Source: JBOGGN01 sp050744165
GTDB lineage: Bacteria; Actinomycetota; Acidimicrobiia; Acidimicrobiales; Palsa-688
NCBI GenBank assembly: GCA_050744165.1
Contig: JBOGGN010000424.1
Span: 1-11,377, forward strand
Length of the DNA: 11,377 nucleotides
Direction: 5' to 3'
In this document: piece after piece, positions 1 to 6,833 of the stretch
Layout of the letters: every line of letters starts with the position of its first letter
Numbering within the stretch: position 1 is the stretch's first letter
Notes under the pieces: model-generated
What the model was told of the DNA's origin: nothing
Database searches by the model: none
The model's input: the letters and a program-made list of their open reading frames with translations, nothing else
Made by a program: the position numbers and the translations under genes

Positions 1-805
1 CGAGGGTGTGGGTGAGGGCGGCCACCGCTCGGTAGGGGTCGCGGCGCCCCGCTTCTTCCTCGGCTGCGACCAACTCGTCGAACGTGGCGTCGCCGGGAAG
101 CTCGACGTCACCCCAGTGGTCGGTGAACAAGCGGACGCCGTACCAGGCGATGCGCTCGCCGCCGGCCTGTTCGAGGGCGGCGGCTACCTCCTCGGGCTCG
201 TCGGCTCGCACCTCGTCGAGCCCCAGTCGGTTGCGGTACTTCCGAGCGTCGAAGCTGGCTCGAGCACCGGCCCAATCACCCATCATCCCGGCTCGCATCG
301 CGATGCCTGTCCGGTTGCGGGTGAGCACCGACACCAAGCCGTCGGGCAGAACCGACGCCATTACCGCGGCGATCCCCTCCGCCAGCGACGGCAGGTACAT
401 CACCACGCCGTGGCAGCAGACCACCTTCGCCTGCTCCGGGGCATCCGGGGCGTCCGGAGCGTCCGGAGCGTCCGGCGTGGGCTGGAACAGGTCAGCGCAG
501 CGGAAGTGGAGCCGTTGCTTAACCTCGGGCGGCTCACGGTTGGCCGCAGCTTCCGCCTCCGCCAGCAGTTCCGCGGACCGGTCGACCCCGATGACGTCGT
601 AGCCGGCCCGAGCAAGGCGGATGGCCTGGGTACCCTGGCCACAACCGAGGTCAAGCGCGCTCGGGCAGCCGCCCGGGGGTGGCGGCGGGAGGTGGGCGGC
701 CAACTGGCGGGCCACCAGCTCCTGGCGCACCTGGTTGCGAACTTGCGGGAGTCCTCGCCGCCAAGCATCCACGCCCGGCGCGAAGCCTTGCGTGGGGGTG
801 ACCAT
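1..805 (-). CDS. CmoM-like class I SAM-dependent methyltransferase (3' end beyond window)
   Basis: The reading frame opens at ATG 805 on the minus strand and stays open for 268 codons to the window edge. It has a Rossmann methyltransferase fold: SAM-binding motif I LDLGCGQG at residues 51-58 and the acidic ribose-binding position in VIGVDRSAE (D75). The C-terminal half resembles CmoM (YecP), the enzyme that methylates the carboxymethoxyuridine of tRNA wobble bases: LTRNRTGIAMRAGMMGDW (161-178), YGVRLFTDHW (222-231) and RRDPYRAVAALTH (254-266) fall in the same order as in E. coli CmoM. That family is about 260 residues long, so little is missing. Residues 111-123 are a Pro-Asp-Ala repeat inserted after the second Rossmann strand. 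No Shine-Dalgarno precedes the ATG; a TAACGT hexamer lies 9 nt upstream. Methyltransferase is secure; the tRNA substrate is inferred from resemblance only. Confidence 0.85.
   Translation of the reverse strand, partial: MVTPTQGFAPGVDAWRRGLPQVRNQVRQELVARQLAAHLPPPPPGGCPSALDLGCGQGTQAIRLARAGYDVIGVDRSAELLAEAEAAANREPPEVKQRLHFRCADLFQPTPDAPDAPDAPDAPEQAKVVCCHGVVMYLPSLAEGIAAVMASVLPDGLVSVLTRNRTGIAMRAGMMGDWAGARASFDARKYRNRLGLDEVRADEPEEVAAALEQAGGERIAWYGVRLFTDHWGDVELPGDATFDELVAAEEEAGRRDPYRAVAALTHTL
437..475 (-). repeat. 9-bp tandem repeat encoding (Pro-Asp-Ala)n in the methyltransferase
   Basis: About four consecutive 9-bp units of the type CCGGACGCT/C lie in frame in the methyltransferase and encode PDAPDAPDAPDAP (residues 111-123). 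The first units are identical and the later ones differ at third positions. Because the unit is a multiple of three, gain or loss of copies keeps the frame. It sits in a loop between the SAM-binding half and the substrate-binding half of the protein. Confidence 0.9.
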
Positions 806-928
806 CGCCGGCCGACGTTACCGGGACCGATACTGGGCGCGGCGACAGATTGCGCGTCCAGGTTTCATCGCCGCGGCTATGCCCAGCCCGCGGCAACAGC
901 CCCCCGGGACCCTCGGCGGCGCAACCGG

Positions 929-934
929 TAGGGT
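929..934 (+). promoter_or_regulatory. Possible -10 element (TAGGGT), leaderless start of the SDR gene
   Basis: TAGGGT ends 8 nt before ATG 943, the distance expected of a -10 hexamer when transcription begins at or next to the start codon. No purine-rich ribosome binding site is well placed for this ATG and no clear -35 is seen. It is one of five similar TANNNT hexamers in this window. Confidence 0.4.
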
Positions 935-942
935 CGACCGCC

Positions 943-1713
943 ATGCGAATCGACGGTTGCGGCGCTTTCGTAACGGGTGGCGCCTCCGGTTTGGGCGAGG
1001 CGACGGTGCGTCATCTGGTGGCGGCCGGCGCCGTGGTCACCTTCGGCGATCGCGACCAGGATCGGGGCGAGGCCCTGGCCCGGGAGTTGGGCGATGGCAC
1101 CCGCTTCGTCTCCTGCGACGTCACCGATTCCGAGCAGGCCCGGGCCGCGGTCGCCTTGGCGACCGGTGAGCGGCCGCCACTGCGGATCAACATCAACTGC
1201 GCCGGCATCGGCGATGCGGCCCGCACCGTGGCCCGCAATGGCGCACCCCATGATCACGAGCGCTATGTGCGGATCATCAATGTCAACCTGATCGGCACGT
1301 TCAACACGATGGTCCATGCGGCGGTGGCAATGTCTCGGACCACGCCGGACGAGGATGGCGAACGTGGCGTCATTGTGAACACGGCGTCGATCGCGGCCTT
1401 CGATGGCCAGATCGGCCAGTTGGCGTACGCCGCGTCCAAGGGCGGGGTGGTCGCCATGACCCTGCCCGCCGCCCGCGATTTGTCCTCGGCCGGCATCCGG
1501 GTATGCGCCATCGCGCCCGGGATGATGGACACCCCGTTACTCGGCCTGCTCCCCGAGGACGCCCGGCGGAACCTCGGGGAAGTGGTTCCCTTCCCGAAAC
1601 GTCTTGGCGAGCCGGCGGAGTTCGCGGCTTTGGCCGCCCACATTGTCGAGAACCGCTACCTGAATGGGGAGGTCATCCGGATGGACGGCGCCCTGCGGAT
1701 GCCGCCCCGCTAG
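943..1713 (+). CDS. Short-chain dehydrogenase, HSD10 / 3-hydroxyacyl-CoA dehydrogenase type
   Basis: A 256-residue SDR of normal family length. The NAD-binding glycine motif TGGASGLG is near residues 11-18, followed by CDVTD, the NCAGI strand motif, and the catalytic Ser-Tyr-Lys set in NTASIAAFDGQIGQLAYAAS plus the next Lys (YAASK). The C-terminal run VPFPKRLGEPAEFAALAAHI, then NGEVIRMDGALRMPPR, is characteristic of the HSD17B10 / 3-hydroxy-2-methylbutyryl-CoA dehydrogenase group. These are soluble enzymes that oxidise short-chain or branched 3-hydroxyacyl-CoA in fatty acid and isoleucine breakdown. The frame is open further upstream from a TTG at 850, but those 31 residues are low-complexity and precede the conserved N-terminal strand, so ATG 943 is chosen. 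It is transcribed divergently from the methyltransferase. Substrate assignment is from family resemblance. Confidence 0.9.
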   Translation: MRIDGCGAFVTGGASGLGEATVRHLVAAGAVVTFGDRDQDRGEALARELGDGTRFVSCDVTDSEQARAAVALATGERPPLRININCAGIGDAARTVARNGAPHDHERYVRIINVNLIGTFNTMVHAAVAMSRTTPDEDGERGVIVNTASIAAFDGQIGQLAYAASKGGVVAMTLPAARDLSSAGIRVCAIAPGMMDTPLLGLLPEDARRNLGEVVPFPKRLGEPAEFAALAAHIVENRYLNGEVIRMDGALRMPPR

Positions 1714-1787
1714 GCCATCAACTCGGCCGGCAACTGGCAGCCAGCTCTGCAGCCCGAGGGCATTTGTTCGGCTGGCGCCGGCAAGTC

Positions 1788-2786
1788 TCAGCGGCCGACC
1801 GTGGCGTGCTTGCGAGTTGTCGCCGTGACGTCGGAAGCCCACTTGGGGCCCACCTCGGCGGGGTCGGGGTCGGGGCCGTACTCGGCGTCCCACTGGCCGA
1901 GGAACCGGTCGGTGGATGAGGCGGGGACCATCCGCCGGAACTTGATGAAGGTCCAGACCACGAGGGCGACCGCCTTGCGTCCCGCCTTGGTGGGACGGCG
2001 TTGGCCGAGGCAGTCGAGCAGGCGGTCTTCGCACAGCGCCCGGAGGAACAACATGCCGAGCGGCTTCAACGGGCCGGGGTAGAACCGCTTGCAGAAGTCG
2101 TTGCCGAGGGCGGTCGCCATCTGTGCCGCCTCGACGGTGTAGGCAAACTCGTCGTCCTCGTACTGGCGCATCCAGGCCATGAACCCGTCCTGCTCCTCGG
2201 GGATCTCGATGCCCCACCGCCGGAAGACGCTGCGCCAGAACAGGAACCAGGCCCGTTCCTCGGCCGCCGTGAGCCCCTTGACGCCGACCGTCTCGGCGAC
2301 GCGGACGGGCTCGAAGCAGACGCAGGCCCCCGTGAACCGGAAATCCGATGCCCGGATGTTGAAGTGCTCGTGGATGGCGGCGATGCGGTCGGCGGTCTCG
2401 CCGCCTGCCTGAGTCTGGGCGCCATCGCGGACCCAGAATCCGAAGGTCAAGAGCGTGTCGTTGACTCGCTTCCTGGTGTCATAGGTCTGACCTGTCCGGT
2501 GGAGAGTTTTGGCGATCGAAGGGACGCCAAGCTGGCGCCAGTAGACAATCGTGAAGACGGCATCGACAAAGAGCGGATCGGAGAACGACCTCCCGAACAG
2601 GAGCTGCACCATCCGATGGGCGTCACGCTCGGGGTCGAGGGTCGCCGCCTCCGCGAGCGTGGCTCGGCGCCGTCGCACCTCACCGATCGGGTCGCGCCAG
2701 AGGAGCCGCTGACGGGGCTCGGCGGGCGACGGCGCGAGCGAGGAAGCGTCCGGCCGCGACGCGCCTTCGGGCGGCACGGTCGTCAT
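1788..2786 (-). CDS. Oxygenase MpaB / DUF2236 family protein
   Basis: A 332-residue protein with family features of MpaB/DUF2236, the group that includes fungal MpaB and, more distantly, latex-clearing protein: RIAAIHEHFNI (134-144, with H139 and H141), the FWRSVFRRWGIEIPEEQDGF stretch (183-202) and the following W..QYE (205-210). Members are alpha-helical and some bind haem b; whether this one does cannot be read from sequence. The first 25 residues are Pro/Ser/Ala-rich with no clear signal peptide, and hydrophobic stretches are short, as in VALVVWTFIKF (273-283). The frame is open upstream to 2933, but that part is Arg/Gly-rich and unlike a protein. ATG 2786 has TAGGAT 7 nt upstream, which could be a -10 element and also contains a Shine-Dalgarno-like AGGA. 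ATG 2795 is a less likely start. Substrate and role are unknown. Confidence 0.75.
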   Translation of the reverse strand: MTTVPPEGASRPDASSLAPSPAEPRQRLLWRDPIGEVRRRRATLAEAATLDPERDAHRMVQLLFGRSFSDPLFVDAVFTIVYWRQLGVPSIAKTLHRTGQTYDTRKRVNDTLLTFGFWVRDGAQTQAGGETADRIAAIHEHFNIRASDFRFTGACVCFEPVRVAETVGVKGLTAAEERAWFLFWRSVFRRWGIEIPEEQDGFMAWMRQYEDDEFAYTVEAAQMATALGNDFCKRFYPGPLKPLGMLFLRALCEDRLLDCLGQRRPTKAGRKAVALVVWTFIKFRRMVPASSTDRFLGQWDAEYGPDPDPAEVGPKWASDVTATTRKHATVGR

Positions 2787-2793
2787 CGGCAGC

Positions 2794-2799
2794 ATCCTA
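2794..2799 (-). promoter_or_regulatory. TAGGAT before the MpaB-like gene: -10 element or ribosome binding site
   Basis: On the minus strand TAGGAT is followed by 7 nt and then ATG 2786. It fits TANNNT for a leaderless start, while its AGGA, 8 nt before the ATG, could equally pair with 16S rRNA. Either reading supports 2786 as the start rather than 2795. Confidence 0.4.
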
Positions 2800-2861
2800 A
2801 GTCGATGCCGTGGCGGCTCGGCGGTGGCCCCTCGGCGGTGGCGGCTCGGCGACCCCCTCCG

Positions 2862-2871
2862 GTGGTACCAC
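2862..2871. other. Perfect 10-bp palindrome GTGGTACCAC between divergent genes
   Basis: GTGGTACCAC lies in the 169-bp gap between the MpaB-like gene (minus) and the ABC operon (plus). A perfect palindrome there could be an operator for a dimeric regulator such as the operon's own response regulator, but only one copy is present and no regulator is known. The same gap has an imperfect direct repeat (GTGGCGGCTCGGCG, near 2810-2823 and 2837-2850). No convincing promoter for the ABC gene was seen. Confidence 0.25.
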
Positions 2872-2955
2872 GATCCGGCCGTACTCCCCTGGTGCCATCC
2901 CGAAAGCCTTCCTGTGGGGGACGTGGCGGCCACCTCGGAAGCGCATCATGCGAGC

Positions 2956-3837
2956 ATGGCAGCGGCCGTTGAACTTGATCACCTCACGAAGTCGTACGGC
3001 TCGGTGCGGGCCGTGGACGCCCTAAGCCTCGAACTGGAGCAAGGTGAGACGGTGGCCCTGCTCGGTCCCAATGGGGCAGGCAAAACCACCACCATCTCCC
3101 TCCTCCTCGGACTGCTGCGTCCCGACGAGGGCCGGGTCTCGCTCTTCGGGCACACCCCTACCAAGGCGGTCGCCGAGGGCCGGGTGGGCGCCATGCTGCA
3201 AGAGGGTGGCCTGCTGGGCGGCGTTGGGGTGGCGGAGCTGTTGGGCATGCTGGCCGGCCTCTACCCCAACCCCCGTCCGGTCGAGGAGGTGCTGGCCATG
3301 GCGCAGCTCGACGGCTTGGCCGGCCGGCGCACCGACCGCCTTTCGGGCGGCCAGGCCCAGCGCCTGCGCCTGGCGGTGGCCCTGGTGGCTAACCCCGACC
3401 TGCTGGTCCTCGACGAGCCCACCGCCGCCATGGACGTGGAGGCCCGGCGCCGCTTCTGGCGCACCATGGGGGAGCAGGCCGAGCAGGGCACGACGATTCT
3501 TTTTTCCACCCACTATCTGGAGGAGGCCGACGAATACGCGGACCGGGTGGTGGTCATTGGGCTGGGAAAAATCCTCGCCGACGGCACTCCCGCCTCGCTG
3601 AAGGCCAGCGTCGGTGCCAAGGCCGTGCGCTTTGTCGCCGCCGGCGCTGATCATCGGGCACTTTCACGATTACCCGGCGTGACCGGCGTGGAAATCCGCG
3701 GTCACCGAGTCGAGCTGCGCTCCGGTGAACCAGAGGCCACAGTCCGGGAGGCGCTTTCTCAGTGGCCGGATTTGCGTGACCTCGAAGTCGGCGGCATCGG
3801 ATTGGAAGACGCCTTCGTCGCCCTCACCGCCCATTGA
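2956..3837 (+). CDS. ABC transporter ATP-binding protein (drug/linearmycin-resistance type)
   Basis: A 293-residue cytoplasmic ATPase with a complete nucleotide-binding domain: Walker A GPNGAGKTT (37-45), Q-loop MLQEGG (Q82), signature LSGGQ (129-133), Walker B LLVLDE (149-154) and H-loop H186 in FSTHYLEEADEYAD. The last 100 residues form the accessory domain seen in DrrA/CcmA/YfiL-type exporter ATPases. Such ATPases pair with ABC-2 permeases, as found immediately downstream, and commonly export antibiotics, lipids or polysaccharide. The frame is open further upstream (from 2824, with GTG codons at 2914 and 2923), but the conserved fold begins at LDHLTKSYG, which suits ATG 2956. No strong Shine-Dalgarno is present. 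It is the first gene of a four-gene operon with a two-component system, an arrangement known from Bacillus YvfRS-YvfTU and LnrLMN-LnrJK. The exported substrate is unknown. Confidence 0.95.
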   Translation: MAAAVELDHLTKSYGSVRAVDALSLELEQGETVALLGPNGAGKTTTISLLLGLLRPDEGRVSLFGHTPTKAVAEGRVGAMLQEGGLLGGVGVAELLGMLAGLYPNPRPVEEVLAMAQLDGLAGRRTDRLSGGQAQRLRLAVALVANPDLLVLDEPTAAMDVEARRRFWRTMGEQAEQGTTILFSTHYLEEADEYADRVVVIGLGKILADGTPASLKASVGAKAVRFVAAGADHRALSRLPGVTGVEIRGHRVELRSGEPEATVREALSQWPDLRDLEVGGIGLEDAFVALTAH

Positions 3838-3843
3838 AAGGGA
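3838..3843 (+). promoter_or_regulatory. Shine-Dalgarno AAGGGA that fixes the permease start
   Basis: AAGGGA lies 8 nt before ATG 3852. It favours this ATG over the in-frame TTG at 3834, which overlaps the ATPase stop codon but lacks a ribosome binding site of its own. Confidence 0.6.
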
Positions 3844-3851
3844 CCCTCGAA

Positions 3852-4586
3852 ATGCTCGGATATCTCATGCTGGAAATCCGCCGCAGCGCCCGCAACATTC
3901 GCTTTCTGGGCTTGGTAGTGGGGTGGCCGGTGGGGTCGTATGTGTTGTTCTCGACCGTGTTCGGCTCGCAGCCGGCCAGCCAGGGCCTGCCGCCAAGAGT
4001 GGAGATCATGGTTGCCATGGCGGCCTTCGGGGCCATGGGGGCGGTCCTCATGGCCACTGGCCCGGGGCTGGCAACCGAGCGCCGCTCGGGCTGGTTGCGC
4101 CAACTTGGCCTCACGCCCCTCGCCCGCTGGAAGATGCTGCTGTGCCGGGTGGCGGCCGCCTTGGTGCTGTCGTTCCCGGCCATCGTCTTGACCTTCGTGG
4201 CCGCCCTGACCATCCAGGGGGTCCAGCTGCCGGTCTCCACCTGGCTCGTCATGACCGTGCTCATGGCCGCCGGATGCCTGCCCTTCGCCGCCATCGGGGT
4301 TCTGGTCGGCTGCACCGCGGGCGCCGACGGGGCGGCGGGGCTCACGATGGCCATGTACGTGGTGTTCGCGGTGCTCGGCGGTCTTTGGGTCCCGACCAAA
4401 ATCCTGCCCGCACCATTGCAGACCGTCGCCCATTTGCTGCCATCGAACGGAGTCGCCAGCCTCGGGTGGCATGCCGCCGCCGGTTCCGTGCCCGCAGCGG
4501 GGCCGGCGCTGGTTCTGCTTGGGTGGCTGGTCCTGGCCTCCGGCGGGGCGTTGCTGGCCTCGCGGCGCGTGCTGGTGTCGGCATGA
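3852..4586 (+). CDS. ABC-2 type transporter permease
   Basis: A 244-residue integral membrane protein with about six hydrophobic segments: near residues 18-36, 52-70, 95-116, 126-147, 158-178 and 213-236. The cytoplasmic loop ERRSGWLRQLGLTPLARWK, between the second and third segments, is typical of ABC-2 permeases that work with DrrA-like ATPases. It should form the membrane channel with the upstream ATPase, probably as a dimer. The start is ATG 3852, 14 nt after the ATPase stop and served by AAGGGA; a TTG start at 3834 would add six residues and overlap the ATPase gene. The stop codon shares bases with the ATG of an 11-codon ORF that leads into the kinase gene. YvfS-like in size and layout. 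Confidence 0.9.
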   Translation: MLGYLMLEIRRSARNIRFLGLVVGWPVGSYVLFSTVFGSQPASQGLPPRVEIMVAMAAFGAMGAVLMATGPGLATERRSGWLRQLGLTPLARWKMLLCRVAAALVLSFPAIVLTFVAALTIQGVQLPVSTWLVMTVLMAAGCLPFAAIGVLVGCTAGADGAAGLTMAMYVVFAVLGGLWVPTKILPAPLQTVAHLLPSNGVASLGWHAAAGSVPAAGPALVLLGWLVLASGGALLASRRVLVSA

Positions 4587-4618
4587 CCAGGGCGGCCCTA
4601 GCTTTCTGCCTGTGGTGA
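4583..4618 (+). CDS. 11-codon linker mini-ORF (MTRAALAFCLW) between permease and kinase genes
   Basis: An ATG at 4583 overlaps the permease stop (ATGA) and opens an 11-codon frame that ends in TGA at 4616-4618. That stop overlaps the probable kinase start codon GTG 4615 (GTGGTGA). The mini-ORF could carry ribosomes from the permease to the kinase, whose own start has no Shine-Dalgarno. The alternative is that the ATG is the true kinase start and a single-base error has shifted the frame. No function for the peptide is claimed. Confidence 0.3.
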   Translation: MTRAALAFCLW

Positions 4619-5832
4619 CCACCGCCGGGGGGGCGCGACCAGCCATTGGCCGTGGCGACCTGGGTGTTGCCGGAGCGGCCGCCGCCGTGGCCCTGGTGGG
4701 TGCGTGGCAGGAGCTGGTCAACGCACCCCGATCGATCTCGTTGCCCGGCTTCGGCTACCTGCTGGCGGTGGGGGCCGCGGTGCCGCTGGTGTCGCGCCGC
4801 CGCCGCCCGGGGGCCGCGGGGCTCGGGTGCTTGGGCCTGTTCCTGCTGTACCACTTGGCTTCTTACCCGGGGGGCGCCCCGGCCATCGCCAGCTTTGTCG
4901 CCGTGTACTCGGTGGCCGCCCAGGGCCTCGAACTACCCGTGCCGGGGTTGTCCACGGGCGGCCGGGGTGGCTCCTTGATGTCGGGCGTGGTGCTGGCGCT
5001 GGCCAACGGCGCGGTCACCGCTTTGCCGCCGCACGCTCTGGCAGTGACCAACCCTGCCGTGTACGGGCCCGCGTTCGGGTTTGTGATCGTGGCATTCGTC
5101 GGCGACGCGGTGGGGGCCCGCACTGCCGAGCTGCAGGACCGGGTCCAGCAGCGAACCGAGGAGGGTCTGCGACGGCTCGCCGAGGAGCGCTTGCGCATCG
5201 CCCGGGACCTCCACGACATCGTCGCCCACACCGTCGCCGTGATCACCGTGCAGGCGGCGGTGGCGGCCGACGCCCTCGACGGCCGCCCGGAGGAGGCCCG
5301 GGCGGCGCTGGCCGTGATCCGCCAGGCAGCGAGAGAAGCCACCCGGGAGCTGAGCGCCACCGTCGGGGTGTTGCGGGCCGCCGAGCCCAACGCCGAAGGC
5401 GAGCGGCCGGCGGTGACGGCACCCGTCCCGGGGTTGGCCGACCTGGGCGAGCTGATCCGGGGCCTCCCGCGCCTCGACGTGGTCGTCAGCCGCTCCGTGG
5501 CTGAGGGGGCCCAAGCCGATCTGCCTCGCCCCGTCGACAACGCCGCCTACCGCATAGTCCAGGAAGCCTTGACCAACGTGGTCAAGCATGCCGGCACCGA
5601 TCAGGCGTCGGTCGCCATCGTGTACCAACCTGACGCCGTGGAGTTGCAGATCGCCGACCAGGGCGACGGTGCCGCGGCCCCGGTGGGCGATCGAGAGTCC
5701 CGCGGGCCAGGTGGCTTCGGGCTGATCGGGATGCGCGAGCGAGCCGCGGCGGTAGGCGGGACGGTGACCGCGGGCCCGGGCGTTTCGCGAGGTTTCGTGG
5801 TGAGCGCCCGCCTGCCCCGGCAGGCACCGTGA
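4615..5832 (+). CDS. Sensor histidine kinase, DesK/NarL-type (HisKA_3)
   Basis: A 405-residue membrane sensor kinase. The N-terminal 170 residues have about six hydrophobic segments (roughly 15-34, 45-59, 67-84, 88-105, 120-137, 148-169) and no large extracellular loop, so any signal is probably sensed in or at the membrane. After a helical linker, the HisKA_3 box ERLRIARDLHDIVAHTV carries the phospho-accepting H200. The HATPase domain has the N-box YRIVQEALTNVVKHA (E317, N321), DQGDG (348-352) and GFGLIGMRERA (367-377). It should phosphorylate the response regulator whose gene overlaps its stop codon. The start is uncertain: tandem GTG codons at 4612 and 4615 lack a Shine-Dalgarno, and translation is probably coupled from upstream. 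Signal unknown; the operon suggests it detects the substrate of the adjacent exporter or membrane damage. Confidence 0.93.
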   Translation: MTTAGGARPAIGRGDLGVAGAAAAVALVGAWQELVNAPRSISLPGFGYLLAVGAAVPLVSRRRRPGAAGLGCLGLFLLYHLASYPGGAPAIASFVAVYSVAAQGLELPVPGLSTGGRGGSLMSGVVLALANGAVTALPPHALAVTNPAVYGPAFGFVIVAFVGDAVGARTAELQDRVQQRTEEGLRRLAEERLRIARDLHDIVAHTVAVITVQAAVAADALDGRPEEARAALAVIRQAAREATRELSATVGVLRAAEPNAEGERPAVTAPVPGLADLGELIRGLPRLDVVVSRSVAEGAQADLPRPVDNAAYRIVQEALTNVVKHAGTDQASVAIVYQPDAVELQIADQGDGAAAPVGDRESRGPGGFGLIGMRERAAAVGGTVTAGPGVSRGFVVSARLPRQAP

Positions 5833-6530
5833 TGACCGAGCTGCGCCCCACCGCGGAGGAGGCCGGCCGCCCGGTACGGGTCGTGCTGGCTGACGACCAG
5901 GCCTTGGTCCGGGCCGGGTTCCGATCCCTTCTGGATCACACCGACGGTGTTCGAGTGGTCGGCGAGGCGGCCGACGGCGTCGAGGCGGTGGCCGAGGTGG
6001 TGCGCACCCACCCCGACGTGGTGCTCATGGACGTCCGCATGCCGCGCCTCGACGGGATCGCGGCGACCCGGCGGATCTGCGGTGAGCCGTCCCTTCGCGC
6101 CACCCATGTGCTCATGCTCACCACCTTCGAGCTCGACGACTACGTCTTTGAGGCGTTGCGGGCGGGCGCATCGGGGTTCCTTTTGAAGGATGTCGAGCCC
6201 GAGGACCTGCGCCGGGCGGTCCGGGTGGTGGCTTCCGGCGAGTCGCTCCTGTCCCCGAGGGTCACCGGGCGGCTGATCGCGGAGTTCGTCAGCCGTTCAC
6301 CTCGGCCCGCGACCGCAGCCAATCTCGACGTCCTGACCGAGCGTGAACGGGAGGTCATGGCCCTCGTCGGCGCCGGACTGAGCAACGAGGAGATCTCGGC
6401 CCATCTTTTCATCAGCGAGTCCACCGCCAAGACCCATGTGAGCCGCACGATGACCAAGCTGAACGCCAGGGACCGGGCCCAGCTGGTCGTGATGGCGTAC
6501 GAATCCGGCTTGGTTCGACCAGGCGCATAA
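5832..6530 (+). CDS. Response regulator, NarL/FixJ (LuxR-HTH) family
   Basis: A 232-residue DNA-binding regulator. The receiver domain has the acidic pair D21-D22, phospho-acceptor D67 in VVLMDVRMP, the switch threonines in MLTTFE (T97/T98) and the conserved lysine K119 in FLLKD. The LuxR-type helix-turn-helix covers about residues 166-225: LTEREREVMALVGAGLSNEE, then IS..LFISESTAKTHVSRTM. All key residues are intact. The start is taken at ATG 5832, which shares one base with the kinase stop (TGATG); a GTG one codon earlier at 5829 is also possible. The overlap implies coupled production of the cognate pair. By analogy with related Bacillus systems it probably activates its own transporter operon, but no binding site is identified with confidence. 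Confidence 0.95.
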   Translation: MTELRPTAEEAGRPVRVVLADDQALVRAGFRSLLDHTDGVRVVGEAADGVEAVAEVVRTHPDVVLMDVRMPRLDGIAATRRICGEPSLRATHVLMLTTFELDDYVFEALRAGASGFLLKDVEPEDLRRAVRVVASGESLLSPRVTGRLIAEFVSRSPRPATAANLDVLTEREREVMALVGAGLSNEEISAHLFISESTAKTHVSRTMTKLNARDRAQLVVMAYESGLVRPGA

Positions 6531-6560
6531 ACCACGCCCGCCTGTGGGTATAGCCGCCAT

Positions 6561-6758
6561 ATGCGTCCACTCCTTGTTGCTGCTGTGGTTCTCTTCCTGA
6601 TCGCCGCCCTCGGTGCATTCACAACCGCCGTCCACGTCAACGAAATTGGCTTCTTGGCGCTAGGTTTGGCGGCATTCTCGGGGGATATGCTTCTCGGCGC
6701 ACACCCGGTTAGCGTAAATCGCCCGGTTGGGCGCCGCCGCCTCCGGAGTTATCTCTAA
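6561..6758 (+). CDS. Small membrane protein, unknown function (65 aa)
   Basis: Not recognised as a named family. Residues 3-23 (PLLVAAVVLFLIAALGAFTT) and 28-46 (EIGFLALGLAAFSGDMLLG) are two hydrophobic segments that could form a transmembrane hairpin. The last 15 residues are Arg-rich, which would favour a cytoplasmic C-terminus. It begins 30 nt after the response regulator stop. No Shine-Dalgarno is seen; TATAGC lies 6 nt before the ATG and could be a -10 element. The C-terminal codons overlap a small hairpin (CGCCC-GGTT-GGGCG, 6720-6733), so the tail could instead be noncoding. It could be an accessory of the upstream transporter operon, but proximity is the only reason. Confidence 0.5.
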   Translation: MRPLLVAAVVLFLIAALGAFTTAVHVNEIGFLALGLAAFSGDMLLGAHPVSVNRPVGRRRLRSYL

Positions 6759-6833
6759 AAGATCCGCTTTATCCGCCCGCCGGCGACGGCTTTTCTCGGC
6801 CAGTGCAGGTACTAGCGAGCCGTTGGCCAGCCG

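Noticed and set aside
8..931. 307-codon plus-strand open frame
   Set aside because: Antisense of the methyltransferase, whose SAM motif and CmoM-like C-terminus are clear on the minus strand.
850..942. N-terminal extension of the dehydrogenase from TTG 850, with a tRNA-tail-like reading (VQVSSP)
   Set aside because: The extension is low-complexity and precedes the conserved first strand. I tried to fold a tRNA here and found no T-arm consensus or cloverleaf on either strand.
1722..1758. Possible bidirectional terminator between the convergent dehydrogenase and MpaB-like genes (CTCGG/CCGAG around CTGG-CAG-CCAG)
   Set aside because: The stems are only 4-5 bp with large internal loops and there is no T-tract on either side.
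2001..2972. 323-codon plus-strand open frame opposite the MpaB-like gene
   Set aside because: The minus-strand frame carries the family motifs; the plus frame is Arg/Gly/Glu-rich with no recognisable domain and runs into the ABC gene in another frame.
4627..4633. Seven-G run in the kinase gene as a frameshift that would explain its odd start
   Set aside because: The mini-ORF already stops at 4616-4618, before the run, so changing its length would not join ATG 4583 to the kinase frame.
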